Positions 8,888 to 17,744 of a stretch of DNA of 64,000 nucleotides are shown here, piece after piece. Source of the DNA: an uncultured Lachnospiraceae bacterium (GTDB taxonomy: Bacteria > Bacillota > Clostridia > Lachnospirales > Lachnospiraceae); the NCBI GenBank assembly GCA_946414885.1, contig CAMKQH010000022.1, positions 1-64,000 of the forward strand, written 5' to 3'. A program made the position numbers and the translations under genes. Position 1 is the stretch's first letter, and the number at the start of each line of letters is the position of its first letter. The notes beneath the pieces were generated by a model, which saw only the letters and a program-made list of their open reading frames with translations, was not told the DNA's origin and searched no databases.

Positions 8888-9682
8888 ATGAGTAATGAGA
8901 TCGGGCAAAAAAAGAAAAGAAAGATCAAGCTGACGGTAGTCAGCACGTATCATTACGTAAGATTGGTAGCGAGGTCCCTTACATTTTTGGTGCTTTTGGT
9001 TTATTACGTAATCTACCGGCTGATGGGCGGTGATGAAATTGAGCAGGTGATCGAAAGCCATCCGGCCGCGTTGATTTTTATCTGGGCGTTTTTTATCGTG
9101 GAAATGATCCTTCGTTTCTTTCCGTCCAAGTTTGAAAGCCCCGGCTGTCAAAAGCAGTTTGCAAAAAACTACGTAAAGACCGGTAATACGAAGATCGAGA
9201 TTCAGGACAACAACGCCGTGATGCTGGTGGCATTGATCTGGATCGCGTTTAACGGCGTGTTTGGCGCCCTGCACATGCAGGGGATCTTAGATGACGGCAT
9301 CATGATCCTGCTGTGTTCCTTTTATTCCGTGTGTGACATGATCTGCATCCTGTTTTTCTGTCCCTTCCAGTCCTGGCTCTTAAAGAATAAATGCTGCTGT
9401 ACTTGCCGCATCTACAACTGGGATTACGCCATGATGTTCACGCCGCTCTTCTTTGTGCAGAAATCATATACCTGGAGCCTTCTGGTGATTTCCATGGCAC
9501 TTCTCGCGCGGTGGGAGATCACGTTTTATAAGTATCCTGAGCGCTTCTCCGAGACGACGAACGGTTATCTTCACTGCCAGAACTGCACGGAAAAGCTCTG
9601 TACCCACAAAAAACAGCTAAAGTCTCTCTGGCAAAAGATTGCGGAATACACCCAGGAACGCATCAAAAAACTGAAACTTTAA
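8888..9682 (+). CDS. Multi-pass membrane protein of unknown function
   Basis: The 264-aa protein has a poly-basic N-terminus (KKKRKIK) and about five hydrophobic helices (about residues 28-45, 60-78, 108-125, 135-158, 190-208). There is a Cys-rich cytoplasmic-type loop (KNKCCCTCRIYNWD) and a C-terminal C-x2-C plus C-x-H cluster (LHCQNCTEKLCTH) that could bind a metal. No family is recognised with confidence. ATG at 8888 follows GGGGGT. It stands alone between a terminator and the moxR promoter. Confidence 0.65.
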   Translation: MSNEIGQKKKRKIKLTVVSTYHYVRLVARSLTFLVLLVYYVIYRLMGGDEIEQVIESHPAALIFIWAFFIVEMILRFFPSKFESPGCQKQFAKNYVKTGNTKIEIQDNNAVMLVALIWIAFNGVFGALHMQGILDDGIMILLCSFYSVCDMICILFFCPFQSWLLKNKCCCTCRIYNWDYAMMFTPLFFVQKSYTWSLLVISMALLARWEITFYKYPERFSETTNGYLHCQNCTEKLCTHKKQLKSLWQKIAEYTQERIKKLKL

Positions 9683-9720
9683 ATAATTTCTTAATATTGC
9701 CCACGGAAACTTTACAAAGC

Positions 9721-9748
9721 TTGAGAAAAGTGACATCATGAATATGAT
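9721..9748 (+). promoter_or_regulatory. Promoter of the moxR operon
   Basis: TTGAGA at 9721-9726, a 16-bp spacer and TATGAT at 9743-9748, 44 bp before the moxR start. Recognised by pattern only. Confidence 0.55.
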
Positions 9749-9792
9749 ATGCGCTTCGGCGTAAACTTTAGAACGCAAATAAGGGGTGTCAC

Positions 9793-10755
9793 ATGAGTAA
9801 CGTGGAACGACAAAATGCAATGGCCGTGATCACGGAAGTATCAAAGGCCGTAACGGGAAAAGACGATTGTATCAGGAAGGTATTTGCGGCCGTAATCGCC
9901 GGAGGACACGTTTTGATCGAGGACGTGCCGGGCGTTGGAAAAACAACATTGGCGCTGGCGCTTTCCCGCGCCATGAGATTAAAGGAAAACCGCGTCCAAT
10001 TTACCCCCGACGTCATGCCGTCGGACATCTTGGGCTTTTCCATGTACAAAAAGGAATTGGACCAGTTTGAGTACCATCCCGGTTCCATCGCGTGTAACTT
10101 ATTTCTTGCGGATGAGATCAACAGAACCTCACCGAAGACGCAGTCGGCTCTTCTCGAGGTCATGGAGGAAGGTGCCTGGACCGTGGACGGCGTAACGAGA
10201 AAGGTCATGGATCCCTTTATCGTCATTGCGACCCAGAATCCAAAGGGCAGCGCCGGAACCCAGCTTTTGCCGGAATCCCAGCTGGACCGTTTCATGATCT
10301 GCATGAGCATGGGATATCCCGTGCTCCAGGATGAAGTGGCCATCGCAAAGGGACGCAACAACGGCATCTCCGTTGACAGCATGGAGGAAGTGATCGGCGC
10401 AAAGGAACTGATCGACATCAAGAATAAAGTGGCGCAGGTATACGTACATAACAATATTTATGCCTACATTGTGAAGCTTGTCCAGGCGACGAGAGACAAT
10501 CCCTACGTCGAGCTTGGCGTCAGCCCGAGAGGAACCATTGCCTGCAGCCGCATGGCAATGGCCACGGCCTTTATGGAAGGAAGGGATTACTGCATTCCTG
10601 AGGACGTGGAAAACGTATTTAAGGACGTTGCTTCGCACCGCATCGTCATGAACACCAAGGCAAGAGTGTCGAAAATAAGCCGCGATGACGTGCTCACGGA
10701 GATCCTTGGCAGCGTGCAGCAGCCGGCTACCTTTATGGAAAGGAGCCAGAAGTGA
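9793..10755 (+). CDS. MoxR-family AAA+ ATPase
   Basis: A 320-aa AAA+ protein with Walker A (GVGKTTLA), Walker B (LFLADEINR), sensor 1 (IATQNP) and the MoxR hallmark PESQLDRF. MoxR ATPases act as chaperones that mature or activate partner complexes, and are regularly encoded next to DUF58 and transglutaminase-like or VWA proteins. That is the arrangement here: the DUF58 gene starts 4 bp before this stop. It is the first gene of a three-gene operon (9793-14310). The ATG at 9793 follows AAGGGGTG. Confidence 0.95.
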   Translation: MSNVERQNAMAVITEVSKAVTGKDDCIRKVFAAVIAGGHVLIEDVPGVGKTTLALALSRAMRLKENRVQFTPDVMPSDILGFSMYKKELDQFEYHPGSIACNLFLADEINRTSPKTQSALLEVMEEGAWTVDGVTRKVMDPFIVIATQNPKGSAGTQLLPESQLDRFMICMSMGYPVLQDEVAIAKGRNNGISVDSMEEVIGAKELIDIKNKVAQVYVHNNIYAYIVKLVQATRDNPYVELGVSPRGTIACSRMAMATAFMEGRDYCIPEDVENVFKDVASHRIVMNTKARVSKISRDDVLTEILGSVQQPATFMERSQK

Positions 10756-11813
10756 AGCGCTTTTTGATCGTCCTTCCCGCCACGTTGGTTTTAATTTGGC
10801 TTGCCCTGATATTTGAAAGCACTGCATTCGCACTGCTGGCATTCACCGCAGTGGCTTTTGCCGTGCTTTCTTTTATTTGGCTTACGCTGACCCAGAGGGG
10901 GATAAAAGTGCAGCTTCAAATACCCGCAAGGGTTGCCGACCGGGGTCAGGAGATCGGACTAAAGGTGACGATCCAAAACAAATCCATCTTTCCCGTCGGT
11001 AAGATCAAACTTTTTCTCGCGTACGGTGAAAACCAAATGATCAAGACGGAAAAGCGCGTGTTGAAATTAAGTGACGTGCTGCGGGGCAAGACTGAAGCGT
11101 GGGAGCGGTTTGCCGTATTCCGTTCCGGATATTACGACTTCAAGGTCAAAAAGATCCAGATTTTTGATCCCCTGGGCCTGTTTTACGTAACGCGCAGGAG
11201 AAAGAGCGTGGCCCACGTGATGGTGTTGCCAAAGCTGGAGGAGGTGCCCGTAAAGCTCGGTGACAGCGTAAAGCATTTTTACGGCGAAACCATGGATTAC
11301 GATGAGGATCATCCGGGAAAGGATTCCAGCGAAGTGTTTGGCGTCAGGGAATTCCAGGAAGGAGATAAGCTGCAGAGAATCCACTGGAAGCTCAGTGCCA
11401 GGATGGATGACCTGATGGTGAAGGAAGATTCTCTTCCGAAGTCATGCGCGGTCGTGCTGTTTATGCCGGAGAGCACGGCGGATAACGGGGAAATGCTGGA
11501 TTACGCTGCTTCCTTATCCTTCTCGTTGATGGATGCCAAGTGTGCCCATTTTGTCGCATGGCAGTCCAAGAGCCGGAGCGACGTCATGCGCATGCGCGTG
11601 ACGGACGAGGAGAGCTTTTATGAGGCCCTCACCACGTACATGCAGGACGTTTCCCCCAAGCTGGAGGAGGACTGCATGGAGAGATATAAAGAAAAATACA
11701 AAGGAGAACAGTTCCTTCACGGCATCTGCGCGTTTGCAAACGGCACGCTGGTGATAGACGGGGAAGCTGCAGGCGGCATTGAGGAAGTGCGAAAGGAATT
11801 GTTTTTGAAATAG
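10752..11813 (+). CDS. DUF58 domain protein, membrane anchored
   Basis: The 353-aa protein has two N-terminal hydrophobic helices (about residues 3-40), an extracytoplasmic-looking beta domain (about 45-180), and the DUF58 signature region (about 185-250, SSEVFGVREFQEGDKLQRIHWKLSA). The motif F(R)xFxxGDxxRxIxWK is typical of the family, which is related to von Willebrand A folds. GTG at 10752 overlaps the moxR stop (GTGA) behind AGGAG, so the two are translationally coupled. DUF58 proteins are the usual partners of MoxR ATPases; the exact activity is unknown. Confidence 0.9.
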   Translation: MKRFLIVLPATLVLIWLALIFESTAFALLAFTAVAFAVLSFIWLTLTQRGIKVQLQIPARVADRGQEIGLKVTIQNKSIFPVGKIKLFLAYGENQMIKTEKRVLKLSDVLRGKTEAWERFAVFRSGYYDFKVKKIQIFDPLGLFYVTRRRKSVAHVMVLPKLEEVPVKLGDSVKHFYGETMDYDEDHPGKDSSEVFGVREFQEGDKLQRIHWKLSARMDDLMVKEDSLPKSCAVVLFMPESTADNGEMLDYAASLSFSLMDAKCAHFVAWQSKSRSDVMRMRVTDEESFYEALTTYMQDVSPKLEEDCMERYKEKYKGEQFLHGICAFANGTLVIDGEAAGGIEEVRKELFLK

Positions 11814-11814
11814 A

Positions 11815-14310
11815 ATGAAAGCAAAGAAGCAAAAGTTAAAGAAAATTCAATGGAAAAAGCAACGAAACCTTCCGCTGACGAGCGGAAGAGAGTTGATCAT
11901 TGGGGCCGTCTGGGAGAGTGTTGCCGCGTTGGTCTTGTTTTTTGTTGCCATTTCCATGCTCGGCAATTTCTCCTCGAACATAGAGATTGGCGTGGCGGGA
12001 GGCATTTTCCTGATCGTGACGGTTTTTGGAACGGTTTTCTTTTATGAGGTTTTGGCGGCGCGCTTTCTTGCCCGCATAAAAGGAACAAAAATAAGACTGC
12101 TCCTGCGGATTGCCTGTAAGGTCTTGCCAGCCATTGTCGTAGGTCTGCTTTTTCTGAAGTATCAGACGGATCACGACGTGGAGCTGGAAGGCGGTCTGCG
12201 GATGTTCACCAGGTACTATTACGTGGCTTACGATTATCTCTTTAAGACCAGCCATTACGTAGATCCGGCTCCCGTGGAATGGATCCCCGTTCTGATCAGT
12301 TTTTTGGCCCTCTTTGTCTTTTTTGCGCTCTACCTTCCGTCATGGATCGGGAGGCGAAAATGGCTCTTGCTCCTGGCACCTGCCACAACACTCTCTTTGA
12401 TCATGTATACCGGATTGGCTCCAAGCTTTGGACAAGTTTTGGCAATGGCAGTCGGTCTCTTTATGATCTACAAAAGTCACCGGAAGAGTGAGGAAGCCTA
12501 TGTCGGAGCCGCCTACGTGCTTGGTTTTATGTTATTCGCGTTGGTGATTCTGGGAGGGATCTTTAGTGGTTCCGCTGAAAAACTGCTTCAAAAAACTTTT
12601 GAGGCGAAAGCCATCCAGGAAAAAATGGAGGAAGAGATCAAAAGCCAGCTTGCCTCATTTCAGCTGACGAATAAGCAGACCATAGATAATTCCAAACCGG
12701 AATACAAGGACAAGAAGATTCTGACGATCCGCGCGAGCCAGCGGCCTCAGGGAAATCTGTACCTGCAGGAATTTTATGGCGAAAAATATGAGAATAATAC
12801 GTGGACGTTCTCCAAAAAAGATTTTGCCAAGGCATGTTCAGAAAACGGAATCCTCCAGGCAGACGCGGCAACAAAATTGGCCTCCAACGTTTTCAAAAGA
12901 TATAATGGGGATCTAAAATCCTTTTATCAGGCATTGCTGGGAGGATCGTATTATTTTTCCAGTGACATTTCCTTCAAGAAGTACGAGGTGCTGGAATTTG
13001 AGGAGGAATATCTTGGTTTTAGGAAATCTGACATGCTTATTCCCTATGGCGTGGACGTGGAACAGGTTTCAGGAATCAGATTTGTCCGGGATGCCATTGC
13101 ACAGAAAGGTGGATTTAAGAAAAAAGTTACCTATCAAGGTTGGGATAGCAACGCGTTCGAATTTGAAGGATTGCGGGTTTCGGGGAAGATGGAAGAGGAG
13201 GATCGGAAATTCTGGACTTGGTATAACGATTACGCCAAGGAACGGTATTTGGATTATCCCAAGTACGTCAAGGACGCACCTATCTTTGATTATGCGGAGG
13301 CCATGGTAGAAGGTGAGAAATATGCGGGAATAACTGAAAACGAGATCCGGTATATCGCCGTGATGGCCGTTCAGGGTATTCTCACCGGACCGAATTCCTA
13401 TTACAGTTGGGACCTGGATGACCTGGATGCCGGCGAGGATCCCATAGAGCATTTCCTAAAAAACAAGCGAAAGGGATATTGCATTCATTATGCCTCCGTG
13501 GGCGTGATGCTCTTAAGAAGTCTGGGCGTTCCGGCAAGATACGCGGCGGGTTACGTCGTTAAGCCTGCTTCGTTTACGTGGCAGGCGGACGGAAGCTATT
13601 TGGCAGAGGTGATCGACAGAAACGGTCATGCTTGGGCGGAAGTATATTATGATGACATTGGCTGGGTTCCCATAGAAGTGACGCCGGGTTATTCAACCAC
13701 TTCCGGGGACATACCCGCGTTTCAGCAACTGAAGGAAGAACTAACGGACGTTACCATAGATCCGGTAAGTTCCAAGGAGCAGACGTCTTCCGAAGAAGAA
13801 ACGACGGAAGAAACGCCTAAGCCGGAAGAAACGGAAGCCCCCGAGGAGACTTCCGACGCGGAGGAATCCTCCGAGCAGGCAGAGGATGAGGAGCCGGGCG
13901 TCGGTTCCGGGAAAGGAAGCGGAGACGATGCATGGAATGGCTCGTTCATGATCTTGCTCGCCTTTGTGGGGATCGTCATGGTGGGACTCGTGCTCGCCAT
14001 GGTGGGACGTAAGGTTATGGGCGAAATGAGATTGGAAAGGGCAATGGTTGGAAAGTATTACAAAGCCGCCACGCTCATGATCAACCGAAAGACCTATCAC
14101 ATGGTCAAGGGCAAGGGAAAGCACTTGAAAAAGGCAAGGACGGACAAGGAGTTTGAGAGAACCCTGACGGAGGTCCTCGGAGCGGAGCAGGTTTCAGAGG
14201 TTGCGGAATACATGCGGATTGTCAGGGCGGCAGCCTTTTCCAATGAGACCATTTCCAAGAACGAGTGCCTGTTTGTATGGCACGTATACAAAGATTTGAA
14301 AGAAAAATAA
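11815..14310 (+). CDS. Multi-pass membrane protein with extracellular transglutaminase-like domain
   Basis: An 831-aa protein. Residues 1-260 carry about six to seven membrane helices, about 280-520 a soluble region, and about 520-640 a transglutaminase-like domain. The triad is clear: Cys in RKGYCIHYASVGVMLLRSLG, His in RNGHAWAEVY, Asp/Glu in GWVPIEVTPG. An acidic Ser/Glu/Pro linker and one more membrane helix (about 705-725) precede a cytoplasmic C-terminal tail. It starts 2 bp after the DUF58 stop. The MoxR/DUF58/transglutaminase trio is a recurring bacterial operon thought to act on the cell envelope. Confidence 0.92.
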   Translation: MKAKKQKLKKIQWKKQRNLPLTSGRELIIGAVWESVAALVLFFVAISMLGNFSSNIEIGVAGGIFLIVTVFGTVFFYEVLAARFLARIKGTKIRLLLRIACKVLPAIVVGLLFLKYQTDHDVELEGGLRMFTRYYYVAYDYLFKTSHYVDPAPVEWIPVLISFLALFVFFALYLPSWIGRRKWLLLLAPATTLSLIMYTGLAPSFGQVLAMAVGLFMIYKSHRKSEEAYVGAAYVLGFMLFALVILGGIFSGSAEKLLQKTFEAKAIQEKMEEEIKSQLASFQLTNKQTIDNSKPEYKDKKILTIRASQRPQGNLYLQEFYGEKYENNTWTFSKKDFAKACSENGILQADAATKLASNVFKRYNGDLKSFYQALLGGSYYFSSDISFKKYEVLEFEEEYLGFRKSDMLIPYGVDVEQVSGIRFVRDAIAQKGGFKKKVTYQGWDSNAFEFEGLRVSGKMEEEDRKFWTWYNDYAKERYLDYPKYVKDAPIFDYAEAMVEGEKYAGITENEIRYIAVMAVQGILTGPNSYYSWDLDDLDAGEDPIEHFLKNKRKGYCIHYASVGVMLLRSLGVPARYAAGYVVKPASFTWQADGSYLAEVIDRNGHAWAEVYYDDIGWVPIEVTPGYSTTSGDIPAFQQLKEELTDVTIDPVSSKEQTSSEEETTEETPKPEETEAPEETSDAEESSEQAEDEEPGVGSGKGSGDDAWNGSFMILLAFVGIVMVGLVLAMVGRKVMGEMRLERAMVGKYYKAATLMINRKTYHMVKGKGKHLKKARTDKEFERTLTEVLGAEQVSEVAEYMRIVRAAAFSNETISKNECLFVWHVYKDLKEK

Positions 14311-14356
14311 GACCGCGGCGTAAATTTGCGCGACTTTTGGGGTGTTTGGAAGGGAA

Positions 14357-14385
14357 TTGTAAAGAATTTAGTTTCGTGGTATAAT
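14357..14385 (+). promoter_or_regulatory. Promoter of the ExbB/ExbD-like operon
   Basis: TTGTAA at 14357-14362, a 17-bp spacer and TATAAT at 14380-14385, 51 bp before the first gene. It shows that this five-gene set is a unit separate from the moxR operon. Confidence 0.65.
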
Positions 14386-14435
14386 AAAATAGCGTAAGTA
14401 TTTCACGTGACAGAAAGCTATGGGAGGGCGCAACT

Positions 14436-14981
14436 ATGGTTGGATTTTTAGCAAAGTACATGAACGCGATCATCATCACCGGTGGTGTGATCGTACTCTT
14501 TTTCCTAATCAAGAATTACATCAAGTTATACACGAAAAAGAGTTTTATCCATGACGCCATGAACAGGAAGAACAAGGAGACTTACCTGAATGCGGCGACG
14601 GGCGAGGTGGAGGAACGCGAGAAGTCAGAGGCGGTAACGCCAGACACGGTCCGCGACTACGAGAAATCCTTTAATGAAGTGGTTTCCGGTTATAATGCCT
14701 GCACGCAGTTCATTCCCCTGTTCCCGCTCCTTGGTATTTTGGGAACGGTATCCGGTCTTGTGGAACAGTTGAAAGCGCAGAACATTGACGAGATGTTCAA
14801 GTCCCTCGACGTCGCACTTACGTCCACCTTCTGGGGCCTGATTGTCACCATTATATTGAAGATCTGTGCAACCATCTCCGCGAAGCTGATCGAGGATACG
14901 GAGATCGTTCTGGATGACTACGACAAGAAGATTGATAACTCGGTGAAGCTCGGCAACATTACTTCGGAAGAAAAAGGCTGA
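14436..14981 (+). CDS. MotA/TolQ/ExbB-family proton-channel protein
   Basis: A 181-aa membrane protein. One helix lies at about residues 8-26, then a cytoplasmic loop with the family's conserved start (VSGYNACTQFIPLFPLLGILGTVSGL) leading into the second helix, then FKSLDVALTSTFWGLIVTIIL forming the third. The paired TM helices with G-T-V-x-G-L and A-L-x-x-T-x-x-G are the ExbB/TolQ core. Family members form pentameric channels that use ion flow to move an ExbD/TolR-type partner. Three ExbD-like proteins follow in the same operon. Gram-positive cells lack the outer membrane these systems usually energise, so the target is unclear. Confidence 0.85.
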   Translation: MVGFLAKYMNAIIITGGVIVLFFLIKNYIKLYTKKSFIHDAMNRKNKETYLNAATGEVEEREKSEAVTPDTVRDYEKSFNEVVSGYNACTQFIPLFPLLGILGTVSGLVEQLKAQNIDEMFKSLDVALTSTFWGLIVTIILKICATISAKLIEDTEIVLDDYDKKIDNSVKLGNITSEEKG

Positions 14982-14998
14982 TTTCTGGAGGGACAATC

Positions 14999-15556
14999 AT
15001 GAAGAAGAGACGACATCGGGCGAAATCGGACATCCTGATCGACCTGACCTCGCTATTGGACGTAATCTTCATCGTGCTTTTGGTTGTCATCGGACGGCAG
15101 CAGACGCTGACCGAGAAGCAACAGGAACAGATGAATGCCGGCAATTACGTGGAAGAGGCGACGGCAAAGGCGGAGGATGCCCGCGCAAAATACGAATTAT
15201 ACTTAGATCAGTTAGATACGGCGGATCAGTTGCAAAACATTGTCTGCGCGATCTCCGTATACTGCTACTTTGAAGAGAATGACGTGACGGAGAGACACAT
15301 TGAGATCCTTCGCAAGGGTTCCGACAAGGCGATTCTTACCTTTGACCTTCACGGAAAGGGAAAGGACGTGGACGATGCATACAGCCAGTTTGAGACGGCC
15401 CTGAGGGATTACGTTTCCGCCAACGCGGAGTTCCCCGTGATCCTTTCCCTGAATGAAAACGACGAAAAGATCCTGTATCGTGATCAGGAGAAGATTAAGG
15501 GAATTTTTGATAAACTGATGCAAGAGCAAGATAACGTGTACGTACATCGGAAATAG
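14999..15556 (+). CDS. ExbD/TolR-like protein (first of three)
   Basis: The 185-aa protein has the classic ExbD N-terminus: a basic start, then a single helix with an essential-type Asp (ILIDLTSLLDVIFIVLLVV). A coiled-coil-like stretch (about residues 38-75) and an extracytoplasmic domain follow. In ExbD/TolR/MotB the membrane Asp carries the protons that drive motion against the ExbB-type ring. It lies 17 bp after the ExbB-like gene with GGAGGG upstream. The C-terminal domain is only weakly ExbD-like, consistent with a different target from the Gram-negative TonB/Pal systems. Confidence 0.8.
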   Translation: MKKRRHRAKSDILIDLTSLLDVIFIVLLVVIGRQQTLTEKQQEQMNAGNYVEEATAKAEDARAKYELYLDQLDTADQLQNIVCAISVYCYFEENDVTERHIEILRKGSDKAILTFDLHGKGKDVDDAYSQFETALRDYVSANAEFPVILSLNENDEKILYRDQEKIKGIFDKLMQEQDNVYVHRK

Positions 15557-15568
15557 GAGTGATAGCCT

Positions 15569-16171
15569 ATGATCGCAATGATTATGATGGTAATCGGCGC
15601 CATTTTGGCCATCGTGGGATTTCTTGGACTCCTGGCACTCATGACGGAGCCCGTGTATACCATGTACATGGTCATCTTCAAGCGTAAAGACGATTACGTG
15701 TATTATGAGACGAAACCAGGCAAGGCGCTTCTCCAGAGAAACAAGAAGAGCCTTTTCAGTTCCTGCCTTTTTTTCCTGATCGTCGGCGTGCTGTTGTTTG
15801 CCGGGGGCTGGTTCTGGAAATATGGTCCCAGGGGAACGGATTCCCTGTTTTCCAAGCAGGTGGAAGCCGGAACGAATCAGGGCGACGCTGCCGTGCAGAA
15901 TAACGTGACGCAGTTCGTAAATCCTAACGGAAATTACGTGGACGGCAAGGGCGTGGAACATGCGTTTTTTGTTATTGTAAATGAAAAGACCATCAGTTAC
16001 TGCAAGGAGTTTCAGGGAAATGAGGCGGCGTTTGCAGAGTTTGTCAAGGGACTGGACGGCAAGCGGGACGTATTTCTGGTGGATGAATTTGCGATAGCGA
16101 ATACTTATGAGGCGGTAAAAAAGATACTGGACGATTGTGGCATGAACGTTGAAGGAGAAGAGACTCGATAA
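15569..16171 (+). CDS. Membrane protein with ExbD/TolR-like outer domain (second of three)
   Basis: A 200-aa protein with two hydrophobic helices (about residues 3-30 and 63-82). The C-terminal domain (about 125-190; FFVIVNEKTISYCKEF ... VFLVDEFAIANTYEAVKKIL) follows the ExbD/TolR periplasmic pattern: a beta-strand, 'required element' helices, then a strand and a helix ending in a C-G-M turn. It lacks the membrane Asp of a canonical ExbD, so it may be an accessory rather than a proton-carrying subunit. It starts 12 bp after the first ExbD-like gene and overlaps the next (TAATG). Confidence 0.6.
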   Translation: MIAMIMMVIGAILAIVGFLGLLALMTEPVYTMYMVIFKRKDDYVYYETKPGKALLQRNKKSLFSSCLFFLIVGVLLFAGGWFWKYGPRGTDSLFSKQVEAGTNQGDAAVQNNVTQFVNPNGNYVDGKGVEHAFFVIVNEKTISYCKEFQGNEAAFAEFVKGLDGKRDVFLVDEFAIANTYEAVKKILDDCGMNVEGEETR

Positions 16172-16614
16172 TGAAGAAGTGGAAGAAAAAGATATTGATT
16201 CTTTTGTCTTGCATGGGATTATTGCTCCTCGCGGGTTTCGGGTCGCAGGCGGTGAGATTGTTGAGTGAAAAGCCTCCGCTGCTCGATCTCGACAAAGCCA
16301 TTCAGGATGCGCAGTTTGGCCAAAACGGGAACGAGGCGTCCCAAGAGGGTAAAGATCCCGAGAATCCGGCAGACGGAAAGAATAAGGAAAAGACGATCAC
16401 CATCCGCGTCCGCGGAGAGGAAATCTGGTACAATGAGCGGAAGTGCAACAACCTGACGGTCTTGGAAGCATGGCTCCGCGGAGACGGTAAGAGCCAGGAC
16501 ACAGTCGTGCTGGCAGACGATTATGCAGAGTCTCATTGTTATGACGATACTGCCGCAGTGATCGAGATGATGCGTGACAAGGTGGGTTTCAGCTACAGGG
16601 AAGAAGAATGGTAG
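16171..16614 (+). CDS. Membrane-anchored ExbD/TolR-like protein (third of three)
   Basis: A 147-aa protein: a basic N-terminus, one membrane helix (about residues 7-27) and a charged linker. A C-terminal domain (about 70-147; ITIRVRGEEIWYNERKCNNL ... VVLADDYAESHCYDDTAAVI) fits the ExbD periplasmic fold, in which a strand-turn-strand 'x-x-G-x-x-W/Y-x-N' is followed by a D-x-x-A-x-x-x-x-V helix. The helix lacks an obvious proton-carrying Asp. The start codon overlaps the preceding stop. Three divergent ExbD-like proteins beside one ExbB-like protein is unusual. Confidence 0.6.
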   Translation: MKKWKKKILILLSCMGLLLLAGFGSQAVRLLSEKPPLLDLDKAIQDAQFGQNGNEASQEGKDPENPADGKNKEKTITIRVRGEEIWYNERKCNNLTVLEAWLRGDGKSQDTVVLADDYAESHCYDDTAAVIEMMRDKVGFSYREEEW

Positions 16615-16624
16615 GAGGATGATC

Positions 16625-17620
16625 ATGAAACAAAAAAGAAGAATCATGGTTTTGGTCATGCTGATCCTCACGAGCGCGTTCCTGAGCGGTTGGGTTTGGA
16701 ACAATAAAGAAACCGTCATGGACGTGGATAAGGTTTTCGTATACCGGAATGAGCCCGTGGAATACTTTTTGCTTCGTTCGGCCAGCAACAGCGACAGCTT
16801 AAAGGAAGATTATCAAAATCAGTATTTCATGATGTATGGCAGGCTCAGATCCAAATCCAGCGATAATTCTAAAGTGGAAATTGGAATGACGACGGTCAGT
16901 TCCCCGCACGTGTTGACTTGTACGACCTCGGATGAAGACGTGATCGCTTCCGTTGCCGACGTCCGGATCGGCGATCTCGTAAAGGTTTACGGAAAGCTTA
17001 CGGTTGGTCTCCTGGACGGAAAATGGACCATGACCATGCACAAGATCGAAAAGACCTATGAAAAGAGTGTTTCCAGATCTGCTTATTCCGTGATCAGCGG
17101 AAAGACGATAGACAAGGAAAAAGCCGAAAAGAGAGTCTTAAATGACGGGATGGTTACGTATTATATCCCTACCTCCTGGAAGACGGTGGAAAAGGATCTG
17201 TATCACGCGGATAAGGCGGAAGACAAGCTTGCGACCATGGAATGTTATCAATATCGCCTGAATGAGATCGACCGCCAGGCCGTGGAGCCGGAAAGTCTGT
17301 TTGTATGCTATTTTGACAACGATACGTTGCTTCTTCGCAAAAGCGACAAGAGCAGAACGGAACAGATTGAAAAAACGATCCTGGATAACATTCTGAAGAG
17401 TCCGGAGAAGAAGATCATCAAAAAGACGGCTTCCTACGGGGCAAACTATCATTATTACAGCGAAGCATACACCAATAACGGTCCTACTTACCATGCGGAA
17501 TTCATTTTCCAGCCGGTAAACACGGAAGGATTCGTTATTTATATCTATATTTGCAAGAACAAACCGCAGCATCTGGACGAGATCATGACGATGCTCCGCA
17601 TGGTCGAGGTGGAGCAGTAA
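16625..17620 (+). CDS. Secreted/anchored protein, last gene of the ExbB/ExbD-like operon
   Basis: The 331-aa product has an N-terminal signal or anchor helix (about residues 6-26), then a small beta-rich domain (about 60-135; FMMYGRLRSKSS ... VRIGDLVKVYGKLTV) resembling an OB/tRNA_anti-like fold. A second domain (about 160-331) is rich in Tyr, Lys and Glu. No enzyme motif is seen. ATG at 16625 follows AGGAGG, 10 bp after the third ExbD-like gene. Position suggests that it is the extracytoplasmic load or regulator of the channel complex; that is inference. Confidence 0.6.
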   Translation: MKQKRRIMVLVMLILTSAFLSGWVWNNKETVMDVDKVFVYRNEPVEYFLLRSASNSDSLKEDYQNQYFMMYGRLRSKSSDNSKVEIGMTTVSSPHVLTCTTSDEDVIASVADVRIGDLVKVYGKLTVGLLDGKWTMTMHKIEKTYEKSVSRSAYSVISGKTIDKEKAEKRVLNDGMVTYYIPTSWKTVEKDLYHADKAEDKLATMECYQYRLNEIDRQAVEPESLFVCYFDNDTLLLRKSDKSRTEQIEKTILDNILKSPEKKIIKKTASYGANYHYYSEAYTNNGPTYHAEFIFQPVNTEGFVIYIYICKNKPQHLDEIMTMLRMVEVEQ

Positions 17621-17689
17621 AGCCTCAAAATTTTTTACGTAACGCGACCAAACGTTTTGGCGTTTATTATTATGAATGCTGAAAAATCA

Positions 17690-17718
17690 TTTGCCGGTGA
17701 CGATCAGTTGCCGGCAAA
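17690..17718. promoter_or_regulatory. Inverted repeat before a lipoprotein gene
   Basis: TTTGCCGG and CCGGCAAA form an 8-bp perfect inverted repeat around about 13 bases, in the 124-bp gap before the lipoprotein at 17745. There is no T-run, so an operator or 5'-UTR hairpin is more likely than a terminator. Confidence 0.4.
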
Positions 17719-17744
17719 TCTTATGTTAGAAAGGAATCAAAAAA

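Noticed and set aside
14310..14350. Additional AgrA box before the ExbB-like operon (GTAAATTTG at about 14320)
   Set aside because: Only one good half-site; the next TTTG is 20 bp away and does not match the rest of the motif. The single site at 51441 was rejected for the same reason.
14436..17620. Zorya-type defence system (ZorA/ZorB)
   Set aside because: The ExbB-like protein is short (181 aa) and there is no OmpA-type ZorB, ZorC/D helicase or ZorE nuclease.
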